A DNA stretch of 64,000 nt from Pseudomonas sp. A34-9 (GCF_029543085.1 NZ_CP119967.1:2196501-2260500), one strand, 5' to 3'. Numbered from the stretch's first letter, positions 29,977 to 38,186 are shown. Notes: generated from the letters alone by a model not told the origin. Translations and numbers: made by a program.

Positions 29977-30171
29977 CAATTTCGCTGAAACGAGAAAAAA
30001 CTGGAAGCGCTCGCTGTCCAGTATTTCCTGTGCGTAAACATGATTTTGTGAGCTCGTTTAAAGTACACGAACCGTTACGCCATAACGGCTACAACACCTT
30101 GCGCCGTTACCTACGCGTACGCCAGAATCCGCCGGCTTACACGGCTATAGGGCTGGCTATATCGTTTCCCC

Positions 30172-30360
30172 GTCACTGAAAACCAGTGATCGGGTTTGGT
30201 AGCCCGTCTGTAATAGCCGTGTGGCAACACCGTATGCAGTCCCTTCTTGGTACTCGGTTTTATGGTGGTCATGCGTGGGGCTCACTCGTGAGCGCCGGGT
30301 TCCTATTGCAGCCGGTCTACCAACCCGCGTATGGCCACCACCCACTCGTTTGGTAGCGAG
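30172..30360. ncRNA. Highly structured region; candidate C4-antisense-like RNA or 5' leader
   Basis: Several helices are visible. TCACTG-AAAAC-CAGTGA is at 30173-30189. CGGG-TTTGGTAG-CCCG is at 30191-30206, and CTCG-TTTGGTAG-CGAG at 30345-30360, with the same loop on a different, compensated stem. GCTCAC-TC-GTGAGC is at 30280-30293. A 12-bp helix pairs 30264-30275 with 30328-30339. A segment around 30317-30325 (CTACCAACC) is complementary to both TTTGGTAG loops. The minus strand (GAGTGAGCCCCACGC, GACCACC, AAAACCGA) recalls C4/P4-CI antisense RNAs, but the two G-U pairs of the long helix favour the plus strand. The strand is left open. Confidence 0.4.
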
Positions 30361-30397
30361 AGTGATGGCTCCTTAAACTGCGATAGGAGTTTCATCC

Positions 30398-30763
30398 ATG
30401 TTCAAAATCACGCCAAATCCACCGCCCACAGATCCAATCCCCCACGACCCCGCGCTTAGCCCGCAAAAGATCAAAGAAGCAACCGACCGCGCCCTCGACT
30501 ACTACCTCAAACCCGAAGACCTGGCCGCCCCGCCAAACTCGCCCAAGTTTCGCCCCGTCTATCTTGTCGACCCCACGCTGGATGACGAAACCCTGCTGGT
30601 CGAGGCGAGCGAGTCGCTGTCATACGCCCACGCCATGGCCGGTAACATCGCCAACTCAATCGGCGGCCCGGAGCGCAAGCCGCTGCTGGCGCTGCAACAG
30701 GTGATCATGCTCAACGAGCTTTTGGTCAATCGACTGCTGGATAAGCTGAAGTTGCCTCAGTAA
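30398..30763 (+). CDS. DUF6124-type conserved Pseudomonas protein
   Basis: 121 aa; the ATG at 30398 follows TAGGAG at 9 nt. The N-terminus (MFKITPNPPPTDP) and the helical C-terminal half (SYAHAMAGNIANSIGGPERK...LLALQQ) match a family of about 120-aa Pseudomonas proteins, related in style to DUF3077, that occur in many paralogues and often form small multicopy families. No catalytic motif, signal peptide or membrane segment is visible. The strongly structured region just upstream may form its 5' leader. Function unknown. Confidence 0.85.
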   Translation: MFKITPNPPPTDPIPHDPALSPQKIKEATDRALDYYLKPEDLAAPPNSPKFRPVYLVDPTLDDETLLVEASESLSYAHAMAGNIANSIGGPERKPLLALQQVIMLNELLVNRLLDKLKLPQ

Positions 30764-30869
30764 TTTCGCTGGCTGTTATGGCCTGCTCGCGATGGCGGTC
30801 TGCCAAGCAACATCGATTTCAACAGGCAGTAAAAAACCGAAAACTTTTGCCGTCCCGGCTTTCTGAATT

Positions 30870-30937
30870 AAAAGATCGCAGCCTGCGGCAGCTCCTACAG
30901 TGACCGGTGTAGGAGCTGCCGCAGGCTGCGATCTTTT
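30870..30937. repeat. REP pair
   Basis: AAAAGATCGCAGCCTGCGGC... with inverted partner ...GCCGCAGGCTGCGATCTTTT and a very short spacer. It marks the left side of the lasso-peptide island. Confidence 0.88.
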
Positions 30938-30941
30938 TGAT

Positions 30942-31244
30942 TTACTTGGTAATGGGAAGCCTGCCAGTGATCACAAATTCATCGAACACTTTCTGCCCAT
31001 CACGCGCGGCTTGCCGAACATCAAGGAATGTCAGTTCATCACGAACTTTCTGTTTTGCGGGTTTTCGGGTGGAGGTTGTATTCATGCTGGCCGGTCTGCG
31101 TGATTGAATAGCGACCGGCAAACGATAGAACCTGGCCTCAACAAGCACCAGTCGGCGCATTCTGACGCAATTGTAGGCAACGTCTGCATTGCTTGAGTGA
31201 GATCGTCCTCGGTAGTGATAGCGCTCATCTCGAGCGGGGAACAC
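30942..31244 (-). CDS. Hypothetical small protein downstream of the lasso exporter gene
   Basis: A 100-codon frame with a GTG start at 31244, only 9 bp after the exporter stop. The more convincing part begins at the internal ATG at 31085 and encodes 47 residues, Lys/Arg-rich then acidic (RDELTFLDVRQAARDGQKVF). No clear ribosome-binding site precedes either start. It may be a remnant of a gene displaced by the island rather than part of the cluster. I do not recognise a family. Confidence 0.3.
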   Translation of the reverse strand: MFPARDERYHYRGRSHSSNADVAYNCVRMRRLVLVEARFYRLPVAIQSRRPASMNTTSTRKPAKQKVRDELTFLDVRQAARDGQKVFDEFVITGRLPITK

Positions 31245-31253
31245 GCTGAGTGG

Positions 31254-32909
31254 CTAAGTGCTCTGAGGGTAATGTTCGCTCAGCTCTATCGCCACTCCGT
31301 ATTTTTTCTTCAAACCAGCATCGTGAGTGACAATAATTAAACAGGGTATGTTGGCGGCGAGCCACTCAATGATTTTGTAAGCCGTTATATCATCAAGTGA
31401 AGAGGTCGGTTCATCTAATATTAATGTATGTTTATCTCTTAGAATCGCTCGGCCAATAGCAATTCGTTGTTTTTCTCCCCCACTGAGTTCGCTATTCGCG
31501 GCGCCAATTACGGTAGCTAATAATTCCTCTATTTCAGAGCTATCTTGTGAAAACCCCAGAAGTTTAATGACCCATCTTAGCTTTTGCGGTGAGACATTTT
31601 TCGATCCATAAAGCAGGTTATCTTTAAGGGTACCTGCTACGAGTATAGGTTGCTGCGGCGCGACGGAAACCTCAGAGAGTATGAATTCACTCATAGTCTC
31701 GTTGATCAAGTGCCCTTTGTAACATACTGCTCCAGTATAGTTTTCTTCGAGACCTAATAGAGTATTGATGAGTGTCGTTTTTCCTGCGCCAGAACTCCCC
31801 GCTATAACATTTACACCTTGTTTGAATTGGTAGTTGACTCTGGAAAATATAACGTTATTGTCTTTGGTGAGTGAAAGCTCTTTAAGAACAAAACCTTGTT
31901 CGGTCTGAGAGGTGCTTGGGTAATATGAGGTGTTGGTTTTTTCTTCGATGTATTTAACGCCGTCATCCAGGGAGACAAGGTTTCCCTGAAGATTTATCAG
32001 TGTTCCAGCCAGTAGGTGTAGCTGCATCGTGAACATTGTGATATAGCTCGTGATCATGATGAAATCACCCGAAGTAAATATTAAATGATAATTAACTCCT
32101 GACAAAATTACGAAAAAAGCCAGCACAGTTCCAATTGCTAATCCTTGGGCGGCGACACGTATGCCCATATGAAGATTGGCTTTTCTGATTGTCTTGACAT
32201 AGTTATCAAAAAAGCTTTTGCCTGCATGGGATTCTTTGAGTTGCGTACTATTAAGCCTTATGTCGTAAGTGCGGCCAAGTCTTTCGACTGTATAGCTGGA
32301 CAATTTGGCGTCTGCCTCAAATAATTCCCGATGAATGCTCGAGCTAGACTTGGCAACGTAAACTGATATGCATATCAGTACTAAGGAGGAGAGAAGGAAC
32401 AAGATTGCGTAGGCAGGCCCCATGATCGCGTACAGTACACTTATGGCGATGATGATTTCCACAGCAATAGGGGTAATTGTCCAAAACACGCCTATAGTTA
32501 TCATGCTGAAACTGCTTGCGGATCTGTTTATGTCGGCTACAACAAATCCGGGGTCCAGTTTTTTTTGCTTTTTATATGGGTACTGAAAAATTCTGTTAAT
32601 GATTGTTTCGTAGATTGTAGTATCACATTTTGCGAGTATCCATGCTGATAATATTCCACGTATATTCGACAGAACCTGCGAAAGAGTCCATATCGCCGAA
32701 TAAGATGCCGCAAAAAACAGAAACTGTGTTTGCATGCTATTTGATTCGTGAATGGAATTGGCAGCGTTTCTCAATATAACCGGGAGGAGGGAATTCAGGG
32801 CGCTGCATAGGAGAAATATTGCTGATATTCCGACAAAGCTGGCTGTAAACCAGCGATAGTTGTTTGAGATTATTTTAAAGATTTTTATGTATTGATGGAG
32901 CCAGTTCAT
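31254..32909 (-). CDS. Lasso peptide ABC exporter (D protein)
   Basis: 551 aa, a half transporter with an N-terminal six-helix membrane domain (residues about 15-310) and a C-terminal ATPase. The ATPase shows Walker A GSSGAGKTT, signature LSGGEKQR near residue 475, Walker B HTLILDEPTSSLDD and switch histidine IVTHD. There is no peptidase C39 domain, matching McjD-type exporters of lasso peptides, which export the mature product and confer self-immunity. It begins 13 bp after the B gene and is the last clear gene of the A-C-B-D operon. The coding sequence is AT-rich compared with flanking genes, suggesting transfer. Confidence 0.88.
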   Translation of the reverse strand: MNWLHQYIKIFKIISNNYRWFTASFVGISAIFLLCSALNSLLPVILRNAANSIHESNSMQTQFLFFAASYSAIWTLSQVLSNIRGILSAWILAKCDTTIYETIINRIFQYPYKKQKKLDPGFVVADINRSASSFSMITIGVFWTITPIAVEIIIAISVLYAIMGPAYAILFLLSSLVLICISVYVAKSSSSIHRELFEADAKLSSYTVERLGRTYDIRLNSTQLKESHAGKSFFDNYVKTIRKANLHMGIRVAAQGLAIGTVLAFFVILSGVNYHLIFTSGDFIMITSYITMFTMQLHLLAGTLINLQGNLVSLDDGVKYIEEKTNTSYYPSTSQTEQGFVLKELSLTKDNNVIFSRVNYQFKQGVNVIAGSSGAGKTTLINTLLGLEENYTGAVCYKGHLINETMSEFILSEVSVAPQQPILVAGTLKDNLLYGSKNVSPQKLRWVIKLLGFSQDSSEIEELLATVIGAANSELSGGEKQRIAIGRAILRDKHTLILDEPTSSLDDITAYKIIEWLAANIPCLIIVTHDAGLKKKYGVAIELSEHYPQST

Positions 32910-32922
32910 TTTTTGAGCAGCC

Positions 32923-33603
32923 TTATATTGTTAGTATTTTTGGGAGCTTGCGTGATAGGTGTGGATCATCGGCAATGACTTTTCCATTTATTTCGATCCA
33001 CGCGTGCGAAAGGAAGTCATATAGTTGAACGCCAATAAAGAAGTCACAATTTTTATTGTTTCTCATGGCGTGTTTGAAGAGGCAGATAGAAGACTCGAGG
33101 CACTTGACCTTAAATGGCAATATAAGTGAAGCGATGCGAATGCCTTGCGCGTAGCTTTCAATACTTTCGTGCCAAGCCGATACGGGGTTTCCTGAGAGAG
33201 CTTTTTTTGATGCTCTCATGCTATTTAGGCAGGTTTCCAAGCCACCGAATGCGATTGTTACCTTTAAATTCAGGAGATCCAGGCATGCTCGTATTGTTGG
33301 TAGCAATTTAACGGGTTGACGCGGGTTTTGCCTTTTTATTCTCCACGTATAGTTATCAATACCTTCATAGTCTTCCTTCGCTTTTGTTAGAGGGTTGGAG
33401 TTGTGAATTAAATCAGTGATGATGTTTAGAGAGGTGAGTTCTTGTCGAATCTCTTTATATGCGTCGCAGTCCTTGTCGCCTTTATTCAGTATCGTGGTTT
33501 GTGATTCGCTAAAAATTAAGTAGGTGTCGAGCTTTTCATCAAGGATGATAAGTTGGTTATCTATCAAGATGGGGTGTGCGTGAGGCTGAAAAGTAAAATC
33601 CAT
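32923..33603 (-). CDS. Lasso peptide leader peptidase, fused RRE and transglutaminase-like domains (B protein)
   Basis: 226 aa. Residues about 10-80 form a PqqD-like recognition element (ILIDNQLIILDEKLDTYLIF) for binding the precursor leader. Residues about 100-226 are the transglutaminase-like cysteine protease with likely catalytic Cys168 (VKCLESSICLF), His200 (SHAWIEINGK) and Asp212 (VIADDP). It removes the leader so the new N-terminus can be cyclised. Such one-piece B proteins are normal in proteobacterial clusters, whereas actinobacteria and firmicutes split B1 and B2. It lies between the cyclase gene (15-bp gap) and the exporter gene. Confidence 0.88.
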   Translation of the reverse strand: MDFTFQPHAHPILIDNQLIILDEKLDTYLIFSESQTTILNKGDKDCDAYKEIRQELTSLNIITDLIHNSNPLTKAKEDYEGIDNYTWRIKRQNPRQPVKLLPTIRACLDLLNLKVTIAFGGLETCLNSMRASKKALSGNPVSAWHESIESYAQGIRIASLILPFKVKCLESSICLFKHAMRNNKNCDFFIGVQLYDFLSHAWIEINGKVIADDPHLSRKLPKILTI

Positions 33604-33618
33604 TTTGTCTTTTTTCCT

Positions 33619-35043
33619 TTAAGTGTTTTTAATTAAGGAGGCGCATATAATTTGCAGTAGATATTTTTCGATGCCGCCAAATCCCATTGCCGAGCGATTT
33701 ATAGAGTTTTCAATGTTAGGCATGTTAATTATGTTTTCTCGGCTCATCCAACTGCTGCGGAGTTTGCTAATAATATTTTTTTGATGAAATTTTAATGCTT
33801 TTTGATAGGCGCCTTTTATATGCCCCTTGTCACGCCGAAGTAGTATGTTCGGGTGTTTTTTTCTGAAGGCTCGCTTTATTGGGAGTCTGGTTTCATTTTC
33901 ATCGAACATGCTGTATGGGTCTTGTGTGAGTGCATATTCAATGATTTTTTGGCTTGTGAATGGATAAATTATGTTGGCGAACTTGTTAAGAGTCGAACTT
34001 ATTGCGTTCTGAAAAACGGCCTGTGCTATAGCTTGTACATGTTCCTCGGCTAGGCTCTTAGGTTTTTCTGCACCTCTTCGCGGCAAAAACTGCGAGTTAA
34101 AAAAATAACTTAACTGGTCAGTCTCGTTGTTTCGTTGTCGCCTGTTTTGAGTAAGGGTTTGGTAGAGGTTTGATCCTGTCAGTTTGGAGATCGTTGCAGC
34201 TATATTAAATCCCTTGAAAAATCTCTTTTCTCTAATTAAATGTTGGAATGCAACGACGGGGACTGGGTCTAAAAATAAGTGATCGCCTCCATGTCCATCC
34301 AATACAATGTATTCGTCTCCTAGTTGGGAGAAGATAAAGTCTCTTTCTTTCTTGAACACCTGCTCAGAAGCCATGCTGGAGTTGATATGGAAATGATCAG
34401 CCGGATTAACGTCCTGGAAGAAGTCTTCTGGTTCGAGCTTGAATAATATGTGGTTTACGTCAAGTGTGTTGCATAAAACGGTAGCTGTGTTTCTATCATT
34501 ATTTGCGCTGGATTTTTCGTCGAACCAAGTGATGGCGGTAACGTGATCTTTCCCAGCGACTTCGATCGCTGCAAGCAGTAAGCACGTTGAATCGACACCT
34601 CCCGAAAAACGCACTACAAGCTTTCGATAGTTGTTTTTATTATGTTCTTTGGCGATGTAATCAATTATTAATTCAAAAGGGTCTTGATTTGCGAATAGAG
34701 GTTGGTCTTGAAAGTGGGTGAGGTTGGTCTCAATTGTGCTGGTCTTCAGTTTGGTATCGTATGTGTATGTATGGGAGGGTGGGAGCATTATGAGCCCCTG
34801 CCAATAAGTGGCCGTTGAGACAGGGTCGTCTTGGGTGAGTTGGCGAATTATTTGAAACCTGTCCGGTTCTTTGTTGAATATGGATTGCTCGAATTTACCA
34901 CTCATAATGCTACCGCTACTATTGTCGATTACTATCAGCTTGCAGGATGATAAGGGGTTTACGTGCACTATTTTTTCTGCGGTGGAGTGTTGTTGTGCTG
35001 AATTACGGTTGCGCGTTTGATTGCGCTTTCCTTTGTTGTTCAT
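33619..35043 (-). CDS. Lasso peptide macrolactam synthetase (C protein, asparagine-synthetase-like)
   Basis: 474 aa from the ATG at 35043, with AAGGAG at 5 nt; the GTG at 35049 would overlap that site. The ATP pyrophosphatase loop RFSGGVDST is at residues 145-153, and the second signature DGHGGDHLF near 249. These are the hallmarks of lasso cyclases, which adenylate the ring Asp/Glu side chain and form the isopeptide bond with the core N-terminus. The N-terminal glutaminase-like domain is short (about 130 residues). The gene directly follows the precursor gene and a strong hairpin. Confidence 0.88.
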   Translation of the reverse strand: MNNKGKRNQTRNRNSAQQHSTAEKIVHVNPLSSCKLIVIDNSSGSIMSGKFEQSIFNKEPDRFQIIRQLTQDDPVSTATYWQGLIMLPPSHTYTYDTKLKTSTIETNLTHFQDQPLFANQDPFELIIDYIAKEHNKNNYRKLVVRFSGGVDSTCLLLAAIEVAGKDHVTAITWFDEKSSANNDRNTATVLCNTLDVNHILFKLEPEDFFQDVNPADHFHINSSMASEQVFKKERDFIFSQLGDEYIVLDGHGGDHLFLDPVPVVAFQHLIREKRFFKGFNIAATISKLTGSNLYQTLTQNRRQRNNETDQLSYFFNSQFLPRRGAEKPKSLAEEHVQAIAQAVFQNAISSTLNKFANIIYPFTSQKIIEYALTQDPYSMFDENETRLPIKRAFRKKHPNILLRRDKGHIKGAYQKALKFHQKNIISKLRSSWMSRENIINMPNIENSINRSAMGFGGIEKYLLQIICASLIKNT

Positions 35044-35075
35044 GGCCACTCCTTGGCTTTATGTGAGCTTGACCG

Positions 35076-35108
35076 ATTATTGAGCGCCCTATAGGGGCGC
35101 TCAATAAT
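35076..35108 (-). promoter_or_regulatory. Intergenic hairpin between lasso precursor and cyclase genes
   Basis: ATTATTGAGCGCCC and GGGCGCTCAATAAT form a perfect 14-bp stem with a 5-nt loop, 13 bp beyond the precursor stop and 33 bp before the cyclase ATG. There is no T-run, so it is more likely a partial terminator or 3' stabiliser that raises precursor expression over the enzymes. Confidence 0.75.
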
Positions 35109-35120
35109 AACGTTTAGGAA

Positions 35121-35285
35121 TTACCTCGGGCTTGGAATTCTAGGGCCGCCGCAATCTGGCCGAAAAATGAAGTATTTGCCTTCTAAGACGCAGCCTCCAC
35201 CATAGCCATTTATTGTTGGGGTCGCTTTGAACATCAAAGGGCGGCTAGTTTTATCGAGAGTGACGCATTTGTTTCTTTTGAACAT
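35121..35285 (-). CDS. Lasso peptide precursor (A)
   Basis: 54 aa, found by translating the minus strand upstream of the cyclase gene; too short for routine gene calling. AGAGGA lies 7 nt before the ATG. The leader is residues 1-26, Lys/Arg-rich, ending TPTIN, with RPL at 15-17. The proposed core starts at Gly27: GYGGGCVLE gives a 9-residue ring closed by Glu35 (core Glu9). Cysteines at core 6 and 19 could bridge ring and tail. Bulky Tyr, Phe and Arg residues at core 12-16 could plug the ring. The tail ends GGPRIPSPR. Leader position -2 is Ile rather than the usual Thr (Thr is at -3), so the cleavage site is inferred. Confidence 0.75.
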   Translation of the reverse strand: MFKRNKCVTLDKTSRPLMFKATPTINGYGGGCVLEGKYFIFRPDCGGPRIPSPR

Positions 35286-35336
35286 GATCCAATCCTCTTT
35301 TCTAAGTTTTATGCCTGAATAAGCTGTGGAAGATTT

Positions 35337-35561
35337 TTAAGATTTACGTATTGAGTAACGGGGCAGATTAAAAACGTTCTGTAGAACAGGCATTCCTCTG
35401 AGGAAAACTATTCTCCAAATCGTTTCGCGTTTTTTTGTAACAAGGTCACGATAGAGTCCGTGCGCCAGGCGTACAAGCCAGCGGATTCTGTCGTTGATGT
35501 AGGCGATGGCGAGAGGATCTGTAGGCTTATGGTGATTCTGCAATGCGTGTTTTAAACGCAT
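35337..35561 (-). CDS. Hypothetical 74-aa protein at the right edge of the lasso island
   Basis: The frame runs ATG to TAA without a clear ribosome-binding site. The protein is basic with Trp/Arg-rich segments (NDRIRWLVRLAHGLYRDL) and no recognisable domain. It lies about 50 bp upstream of the precursor gene on the same strand, so it could be a gene remnant, a small regulator or chance. The rest of 35286-35726 holds the probable precursor promoter and a terminator, nothing else I can support. Confidence 0.3.
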   Translation of the reverse strand: MRLKHALQNHHKPTDPLAIAYINDRIRWLVRLAHGLYRDLVTKKRETIWRIVFLRGMPVLQNVFNLPRYSIRKS

Positions 35562-35675
35562 TCTGGGTTGATCTTAAACGCCTTCCGCGAAATGACTTGA
35601 TCGTCTAGATTCCTGCATGGCCAGCGCTTGTTGCGAAAGCGGCCTGCCCAACAACGTCCATTTCATACAGGCAAC

Positions 35676-35710
35676 AAAAAACCCGGAAGCTCTCGCTCTC
35701 CGGGTTTTTT
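35676..35710. terminator. Intrinsic terminator of aer
   Basis: AAAAAACCCGGA...TCCGGGTTTTTT forms a 12-bp stem with T-runs in both directions, 16 bp after the aer stop on the minus strand. Confidence 0.88.
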
Positions 35711-35726
35711 GTTACCGCCAGTTCAA

Positions 35727-37292
35727 TCAGCGATTAAACCGCTCCACCAACGAGTACTGAGTATTCGCCGTCTTCGTCAGCTCTTCACTCAGCAACGCCG
35801 AGTTTTGCGCCTGTTCCGAAGTTTGATCCGCCAACTCCGAAATATTGCTGATGTTGCGACTGATCTCTTCAGCCACCGCACTTTGCTCTTCGGTCGCCGC
35901 AGCGATCTGCGTGGTCATGTCGGTGATGTTGGCCACCGCTTCACTGATCCCGACCAGCGCCTGATCCGCTTCCAGCACCCGCGCCACACCTTCTTCCGCC
36001 TGGCGATGCCCGGCTTCCATGGTCTGCACAGCGCTGGACGCAGTTTGCTGCAACTTGGCGATCAGGGCATGAATCTGCCCGGTCGATTCGCTGGTGCGTT
36101 GCGCCAGTTGACGAACTTCGTCCGCCACCACCGCAAAACCACGGCCCATCTCACCGGCACGTGCCGCTTCGATCGCAGCGTTCAGTGCCAGCAGGTTGGT
36201 CTGGTCGGCGATGCCTTTGATTACGTCGACCACGCCGCCGATTTCGTCGCTGTCCTTGGCCAGTTGAGTGACGGTCAGGCCGGTTTCACCGACGACTACG
36301 GACAGGCGCTGAATGGCTTCGCGGGTTTCCCCGGCGATGTCGCGGCCGCGACCGGTCAGGCGATTGGCTTCCTGAGTCGCGTCAGCAGTGCGCTGTACGT
36401 GGCTCGCCACTTCCTGCGTCGTTGCGGCCATCTGGTTGACGGCGGTGGCGACCTGTTCGGTTTCCACGCGTTGACGTTCCAGGCCGGTCGAGCTGCTGTG
36501 TGCCAGGGCGTCGGACTGCTTGGCCTGATCGGTCAAGTGTTCGGCGGTGTCCTGCAGACGGGTCAGGCAGGTTTTCAGGCGCGCTTCCTGGCTGAGGATC
36601 GACATTTCCAGACGCGCCTGCGCACCACGGCTGTCGGTGTACATCTGCGCGATCAGCGGGTCGGACGTGGTCTGTTCGGCCAGACGCAGCAGGCGCTTGA
36701 GCCCGCGTTGCTGCCATTGCAGGCCCATCAGCCCCAGCGGCACCGACAGACCGGCCGCCAGGGCGAAGCCCCAGTGCGAGTTGAGGGTCGCGCCGATCAC
36801 GAAGCTCAGTTGGCTGACCAGAATGAACGGCAGCCAGTCTTGCAGCACCGGTAGCCATTTATCGCTGGAAGGGATTGCCGACTTGCCTTGGTTGATGCGT
36901 TGGTAGAGCGCTTCGGCACGGCGGATCTGTTCGGCGGTGGGTTTGATCCGCACCGACTCGTAACCGACCACCTGATTGCCTTCAAACACCGGTGTCACAT
37001 AGGCGTTAACCCAGTAGTGGTCACCGGACTTGCAGCGATTCTTGACAATGCCCATCCATGGCAAGCCTTGTTTCAATGTGCCCCACATGTGCGAAAACAC
37101 CGCCGCCGGGACGTCGGGGTGACGCACCAGGTTGTGCGGCGCACGGATCAGCTCTTCACGCGAAAACCCGCTGATCTCGACGAAGGCGTCGTTGCAGTAG
37201 GTGATCACGCCCTTGGCATCGGTTGTGGAAATCAACCGCTGCTGAGCCGGGAAAGTCCGTTCGCGTTGTGTAATGGGCTGGTTGTTACGCAT
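35727..37292 (-). CDS. aer: Aerotaxis receptor Aer (PAS-containing chemoreceptor)
   Basis: 521 aa, the same length as recalled for P. aeruginosa Aer. An N-terminal PAS domain (residues about 15-120, with [13 protein letters not shown] and [14 protein letters not shown]) probably binds FAD. It is followed by a short hydrophobic segment near 150-190, with no periplasmic domain. The cytoplasmic signalling domain has the conserved hairpin tip [24 protein letters not shown]. It senses redox or oxygen changes and signals through CheA/CheW. The gene lies beyond the cco2 block as in P. aeruginosa, although here the lasso island and other genes intervene. I found no consensus Anr box upstream. Confidence 0.94.
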   Translation of the reverse strand: MRNNQPITQRERTFPAQQRLISTTDAKGVITYCNDAFVEISGFSREELIRAPHNLVRHPDVPAAVFSHMWGTLKQGLPWMGIVKNRCKSGDHYWVNAYVTPVFEGNQVVGYESVRIKPTAEQIRRAEALYQRINQGKSAIPSSDKWLPVLQDWLPFILVSQLSFVIGATLNSHWGFALAAGLSVPLGLMGLQWQQRGLKRLLRLAEQTTSDPLIAQMYTDSRGAQARLEMSILSQEARLKTCLTRLQDTAEHLTDQAKQSDALAHSSSTGLERQRVETEQVATAVNQMAATTQEVASHVQRTADATQEANRLTGRGRDIAGETREAIQRLSVVVGETGLTVTQLAKDSDEIGGVVDVIKGIADQTNLLALNAAIEAARAGEMGRGFAVVADEVRQLAQRTSESTGQIHALIAKLQQTASSAVQTMEAGHRQAEEGVARVLEADQALVGISEAVANITDMTTQIAAATEEQSAVAEEISRNISNISELADQTSEQAQNSALLSEELTKTANTQYSLVERFNR

Positions 37293-37394
37293 GGTTTTTC
37301 AATCCGCAAGGCTTTGAAAGGTTGTCGGCGGTGACAGCTTTTTATTGAAATTTTTTTTCAATAATCAGCACAGCGTCGCAAAACGGCGCTTGCT

Positions 37395-38186
37395 TCAGCC
37401 GGCGAGCATCGGATAAGTGAACAAGCCAAAATGCAGCAGGTTCAGCCCGAAGTGCGTGGCGATTGCCGCCCCGAGTCCGCCAAAACGGTAGGCCAGACCA
37501 TAGCCGACACCTGCCAGACCCGCCAGCAACACCCACGTCCAGCCTGCGCCAATATGCGCCAGCCCGAACAGCGACGAGGCCAGCAATAAGGCAAGATTTT
37601 CGCCGTACGGCAGGTGTTTGAAACGCCGGCTCAGGCCGCCCTGTATATAGCCGCGAAACAGTGCTTCCTCGACCAGGGTCACCAGCAGCAGATTGTTCAG
37701 CACCCACAGCCATGCCTGATCCGGCCACTTCGGTGCCCAGGCGATCACGCCCAGCAACAACGCGCCACCGAGGGCCAGAACTGCGCTCAGCGTCAGGGCG
37801 AGGGCAGTGGCGTACACGCTCAGACGCAACGCACGTCGCCCGACAATCCACGGGCAGACCAGCAACAGCCAGAAGCCAATCAGCGGTTTATCGAGGTTCA
37901 GGTACATCGAGAACGGCACGGCGTTGTCGGTAAAACGCTGCGGGTCGATGGCGCGACCATTGGCGAATCCCGGCAGCCAGTGCAGGGCCAGCGCCAAGGC
38001 CAGCACGATGAACAGGCCATGACCGAGAAAACGTGCGACCGGCACCTGTTGTTGGCGCACCGCAAAGCCTGCGAATACCAGCAACCCAATGGAAATCAGC
38101 GCCAGCCAACCGAGATGGCCGTAGCTCAGCGCCAAACCGTAACCGAGGCTGAGAAGTGCCAGGTAGAGCCATGGCAAAGCCTTCAT
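37395..38186 (-). CDS. CPBP-family intramembrane metalloprotease
   Basis: 263 aa from the ATG at 38186, preceded by AAGGA at 8 nt; the longer frame upstream is not plausible. About eight hydrophobic helices. The CAAX-protease/bacteriocin-processing motifs are intact: EEALFRG near residue 185, FGLAHIGAG, and THFGLNLLHFG. The family cleaves or processes membrane substrates; the target here is unknown. Some CPBP proteins give bacteriocin immunity, but nothing here ties it to the lasso cluster. An AT-rich inverted repeat (TTATTGAAA...TTTCAATAA, about 37348-37365) follows the gene. Confidence 0.88.
   Translation of the reverse strand: MKALPWLYLALLSLGYGLALSYGHLGWLALISIGLLVFAGFAVRQQQVPVARFLGHGLFIVLALALALHWLPGFANGRAIDPQRFTDNAVPFSMYLNLDKPLIGFWLLLVCPWIVGRRALRLSVYATALALTLSAVLALGGALLLGVIAWAPKWPDQAWLWVLNNLLLVTLVEEALFRGYIQGGLSRRFKHLPYGENLALLLASSLFGLAHIGAGWTWVLLAGLAGVGYGLAYRFGGLGAAIATHFGLNLLHFGLFTYPMLAG

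Noticed and set aside
37340..37370. TTGAAA...TTTCAA dyad as an Anr box for aer
   Set aside because: The half-sites lack the TTGAT core and spacing. It looks like an AT-rich hairpin at the end of the CPBP gene.
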